This document shows positions 17,601-19,195 of a stretch of 19,195 nt of DNA, in pieces. Below the pieces are notes generated by a model. That model saw nothing but the letters and a program-made list of their open reading frames with translations, was not told the origin of the DNA and ran no database searches. The DNA is from Ramicandelaber brevisporus (Eukaryota; Kickxellomycota; Ramicandelaberales; Ramicandelaberaceae). The position numbers and the translations under genes were made by a program. The DNA lies in assembly GCA_025201865.1 (NCBI GenBank), contig MU602676.1:98719-117913 (forward strand), in the 5' to 3' direction. Position 1 is the first letter of the stretch. Every line of letters starts with the position of its first letter.

Positions 17601-19084
17601 CTGGGTTGACGCCGCGTGACTATTTGATTAATACTCTGAACAATGCACTGTCGCTTGAAGATGAGGTGTTCCAGGAACACGTGTGCAATTATCTGACTGA
17701 TTCATCTATTCTTGAATTAATGCTATCTCTTCAGCATCCATGCATTAGATCATACCTGGAATCTAGCTGGAATGAGCCCACTCTGCCTCGTATGGAAATG
17801 TTATGGCGTCTTTATATCCGAGATGATTTGCTGGAACAGGCTGCTCACGTCCAGCTCCATATTGCTCAAAATGAACAATACTCAATTAATTTGCAAAAGC
17901 GCCTCGAGTATATTTCACATGCAGTTGGCAATTTCAGAGGCGCATCCCATTTAGTGTCGATTCGTCAGCAGCAGCAGCACCAATCTACTGCCGATGGACG
18001 CCATGGCATATATCCAAACACACCTGCTGCGGTTCGTGCCACATCTACTGCCGGCAGTGGTAATAACCTGTATGTTTCGCTCAGAGAAGCTGAGGAATTG
18101 CTGGAAGTTGGTCAGATTCAGCTCGCTGTTGTAAAACGTCTCCAGCGTTATTCGGGTGTGAATAGTGCAAAGATTACACGTGCTCAGCAAGAGATGCTTA
18201 ACAACAAGCTGCTGGATTTGACTGCGCTTTACAATGACTATGCAGATGTATTGGATATGAGCGATATCCTGCTGCGTATTATCAAGTGCTCAAACAATAA
18301 TGACGCGGAGACTCAGGATATTGTTATAGAGCTGTGGAAGACCATTGTGACTGATCAGCTGAAACGTGGTGAGCATGATGGTCGTGCAATGGAGTATGTT
18401 AATGGCACTGTTATTGAGTTGGGCAAACAGCTGTATCCATCTGAATTGGCATTCCCAGTCCCTCACCTTTTGCAATATCTCGAGACTTGCACTCTGCGTA
18501 ATGCCACTGGTTCATCCATGCCTGAAGGCTGGGTTGTCGTTGCATTTGCCAAGATTGGAGTTGATATGAACACCACCTTCGAAGCTCTGAATGGGTTAAT
18601 CACTTCCCCACCACAGCCAATTGCTCAAAACAAGGGTGGTCGCGCATTCATACTCAAGGAATTGATTACTCACATTAACATCTGGCTTAACAATTACAAG
18701 CACAGCAGCTCTACCACTGCTGCTACCGGTGCTGGTGCTGGACGCTCTCAAGGTGCATATGATCGCGAAGATTCAATGAGCCTGCCACCAGTTACTCCAG
18801 CTCGTCCCAAGGTTGCGGGTGGATTCAGCAAGTTTGGCACTCCCTTCCGTGGTCCATATGGCACGTTTGTTCCATCTACTCCATCTGCCTTTGGCGCCAC
18901 TCCTTCTGCTGGCGTGAGTGCATCAGTTGTGATTCCCGAGAGATTTGGAGATGTTGGATTCTTCCCAGCTCGTCAGGTGGATGATGCAATCAACCGTTAT
19001 ATCCTGTCATTGCACATTGCCGACGATAGAGAAATTAAAGAGGAGCTGAAGCGTTTACAGAGCATCATCCATCAGTCCTTTTAA
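14603..19084 (+). CDS. NUP170: Nucleoporin Nup155/Nup170, inner ring scaffold
   Basis: A 1,493-residue single-exon scaffold nucleoporin of the inner ring, which binds the pore membrane and other inner-ring proteins. The length is close to yeast Nup170 (about 1,500) and somewhat over human Nup155 (1,391). After a Ser/Pro/Gln-rich N-terminal tail (1-60), the family-defining block is plain: YPLLDNVFERI (85-95), then FLGVFPEISRVWMTVDHRLF (136-155), LWNYENPSDF (156-165) and HVRHVIVVATPAEVFLL. This begins the N-terminal beta-propeller (roughly 60-560). The rest is an alpha-helical solenoid, with CGGFCDLHDF, a His-rich insert at about 640-665, and family-like C-terminal helices. A low-complexity Thr/Ala/Gly/Pro insert with two FG dipeptides (F1411, F1430) splits the last helical part. 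GC content falls along the gene. I chose ATG 14603 as the first Met of the frame. Confidence 0.95.
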   Translation: MQTPIQNVRRHGQQSVRFASTQFQQSPATPLAGVRAASPSSPAAQTPSANGANSQPSVTAKEAMHKLLADTSLVVETQLARDLQYPLLDNVFERITGSDRYMPTATPDTSVLAQLDQVDLPVDIFAQYDLLQCRCFLGVFPEISRVWMTVDHRLFLWNYENPSDFYAYEEQDQIIVNVALVRPKPSVFVDHVRHVIVVATPAEVFLLCASVDGPSAGGDLALYSTQFVVPADGINFVSIVGTAQGRIFMGGNDGNIYEFQYQAQAGWFTSQYSKVNLTANQISRAIGNLFGTQDSIRQLVVDNERNLLYSVTKSSVLTVYDLGPDGTAFTRIAQISNLQEKIQGMQTGMSTLHDSVRKPIQSIHVIPRAESRKVTLVAITQGAARIYFTVFPQQFANNYSQQAEILVANDLRPVHVRLPPFAALRNHLTALGGSDVGGPSSIAHTSLYSNGVTISAVALSDQHDALISTAPDAIQLHSQFLNGNQQISDLHENVGLVTVVGKSWSIAELPPKIHPIQRKQEPISFNPNELVSQANGVFRRFIVATSSGVFIYTKQRPIDRLCSILANDFIQDQLPSQQRMSSDQALTEFIELHGATQTCAMLLEIICTPDAFGQHLMAAAKDTFFSIPGHARFIPESSSFSHQYSMMGRHHQHQNEEPGFHGGPRHDGIALFIARQISQVWDSKVFKNVADANSTVGNGLRGVAAASSVCDLAIPTGLLRSIKLKLGLLQAFLSENDQFIQKSLARVVSEYERVEQVNSDIKGAIIEQRSLFGLWTCLQKLTGAISFLLFSDDLGLPRISPLLSYDDRDVMLHIPFFKFVLTEPSDRINSPVSSIVAAMIRGSSAGSQGLSSEAVSKQLEIICGGFCDLHDFTYYRANECLARADALPANADPSERRDLLHQAHRLFLTIPDRITLKDAASIGAILARYTLHLEAVKVVLTCGAVHSDMELRQLFSDLALMLIASIDPEAFNQQHFEPLPAIKELGVFNESEGFHTPTVPGLTPRDYLINTLNNALSLEDEVFQEHVCNYLTDSSILELMLSLQHPCIRSYLESSWNEPTLPRMEMLWRLYIRDDLLEQAAHVQLHIAQNEQYSINLQKRLEYISHAVGNFRGASHLVSIRQQQQHQSTADGRHGIYPNTPAAVRATSTAGSGNNLYVSLREAEELLEVGQIQLAVVKRLQRYSGVNSAKITRAQQEMLNNKLLDLTALYNDYADVLDMSDILLRIIKCSNNNDAETQDIVIELWKTIVTDQLKRGEHDGRAMEYVNGTVIELGKQLYPSELAFPVPHLLQYLETCTLRNATGSSMPEGWVVVAFAKIGVDMNTTFEALNGLITSPPQPIAQNKGGRAFILKELITHINIWLNNYKHSSSTTAATGAGAGRSQGAYDREDSMSLPPVTPARPKVAGGFSKFGTPFRGPYGTFVPSTPSAFGATPSAGVSASVVIPERFGDVGFFPARQVDDAINRYILSLHIADDREIKEELKRLQSIIHQSF

Positions 19085-19195
19085 GTCTTAAAGCCTTGCA
19101 CACAAGCACTTACTCTCTCTTTTTCTCATTTTACAAATGTTTTCCCTCTTTCTCTTTCTCTTTCTTTTCCTAATTTTTAATGGTTATTTTCTATT
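19085..19195. other. 3' flank of Nup155 gene
   Basis: Pyrimidine-rich sequence with CTTT/TCTT repeats follows the stop codon. It is probably the 3' untranslated region. No AATAAA is visible before the window ends. Confidence 0.5.

Overview
This is nuclear DNA from a eukaryote, most likely an early-diverging, intron-poor fungus. A She9/Mdm33 mitochondrial protein, a family known from fungi, points that way. So do the single-exon genes, short intergenic spaces and fungal-sized introns (about 120-290 nt) where introns can be seen. GC content is moderate and the spacers are rich in microsatellites: CAA/TTG, CA, CATT/TCAA and pyrimidine tracts. I cannot place the phylum with confidence from this window. 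No tRNA, rRNA, mobile element or CRISPR array was seen.

Layout from left to right. 1-648: no supported gene. 649-1572 (-): coiled-coil protein resembling the augmin subunit HAUS2. It shares a 159-bp divergent promoter with a She9/Mdm33 inner-membrane protein (1732-3024, +). 3025-4010: microsatellite-rich spacer carrying the promoter of proline dehydrogenase (4011-6041, +), a mitochondrial enzyme with an EF-hand inserted in its catalytic region. 6286-8337 (+): unrecognised, largely disordered and probably nuclear protein. 8504-10156 (-): proteasome lid subunit Rpn5/PSMD12, split by one 288-nt intron. 10311-12017 (-): F-box protein with leucine-rich segments. 12337-12879 (-): AP-1 sigma adaptin. 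13263-14051 (-): transcription elongation factor Elf1/ELOF1 with a long acidic tail. 14603-19084 (+): nucleoporin Nup155/Nup170, complete, divergent from Elf1 across 551 bp.

The genes are housekeeping genes of unrelated pathways: mitochondria, proteasome, clathrin-coated vesicles, transcription and nuclear pore. Nothing suggests an operon or a biosynthetic cluster. The most unusual structure is on the minus strand between the AP-1 sigma gene and the F-box gene. A consensus 5' splice site four codons before the sigma stop, and a good 3' splice site 121 nt further on, would remove the stop and join sigma in frame to the F-box protein (815 residues), through an asparagine-rich linker with no stop codon. 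An AATAAA lies inside this putative intron. The locus could therefore make plain sigma, a sigma-F-box fusion, or both. RNA evidence would decide.

Other points of interest are the EF-hand in proline dehydrogenase, a candidate augmin subunit in a fungus, a sharp change of base composition along Nup155, an FG-containing insert near the Nup155 C-terminus, and an orphan nuclear protein with conserved-looking end blocks.
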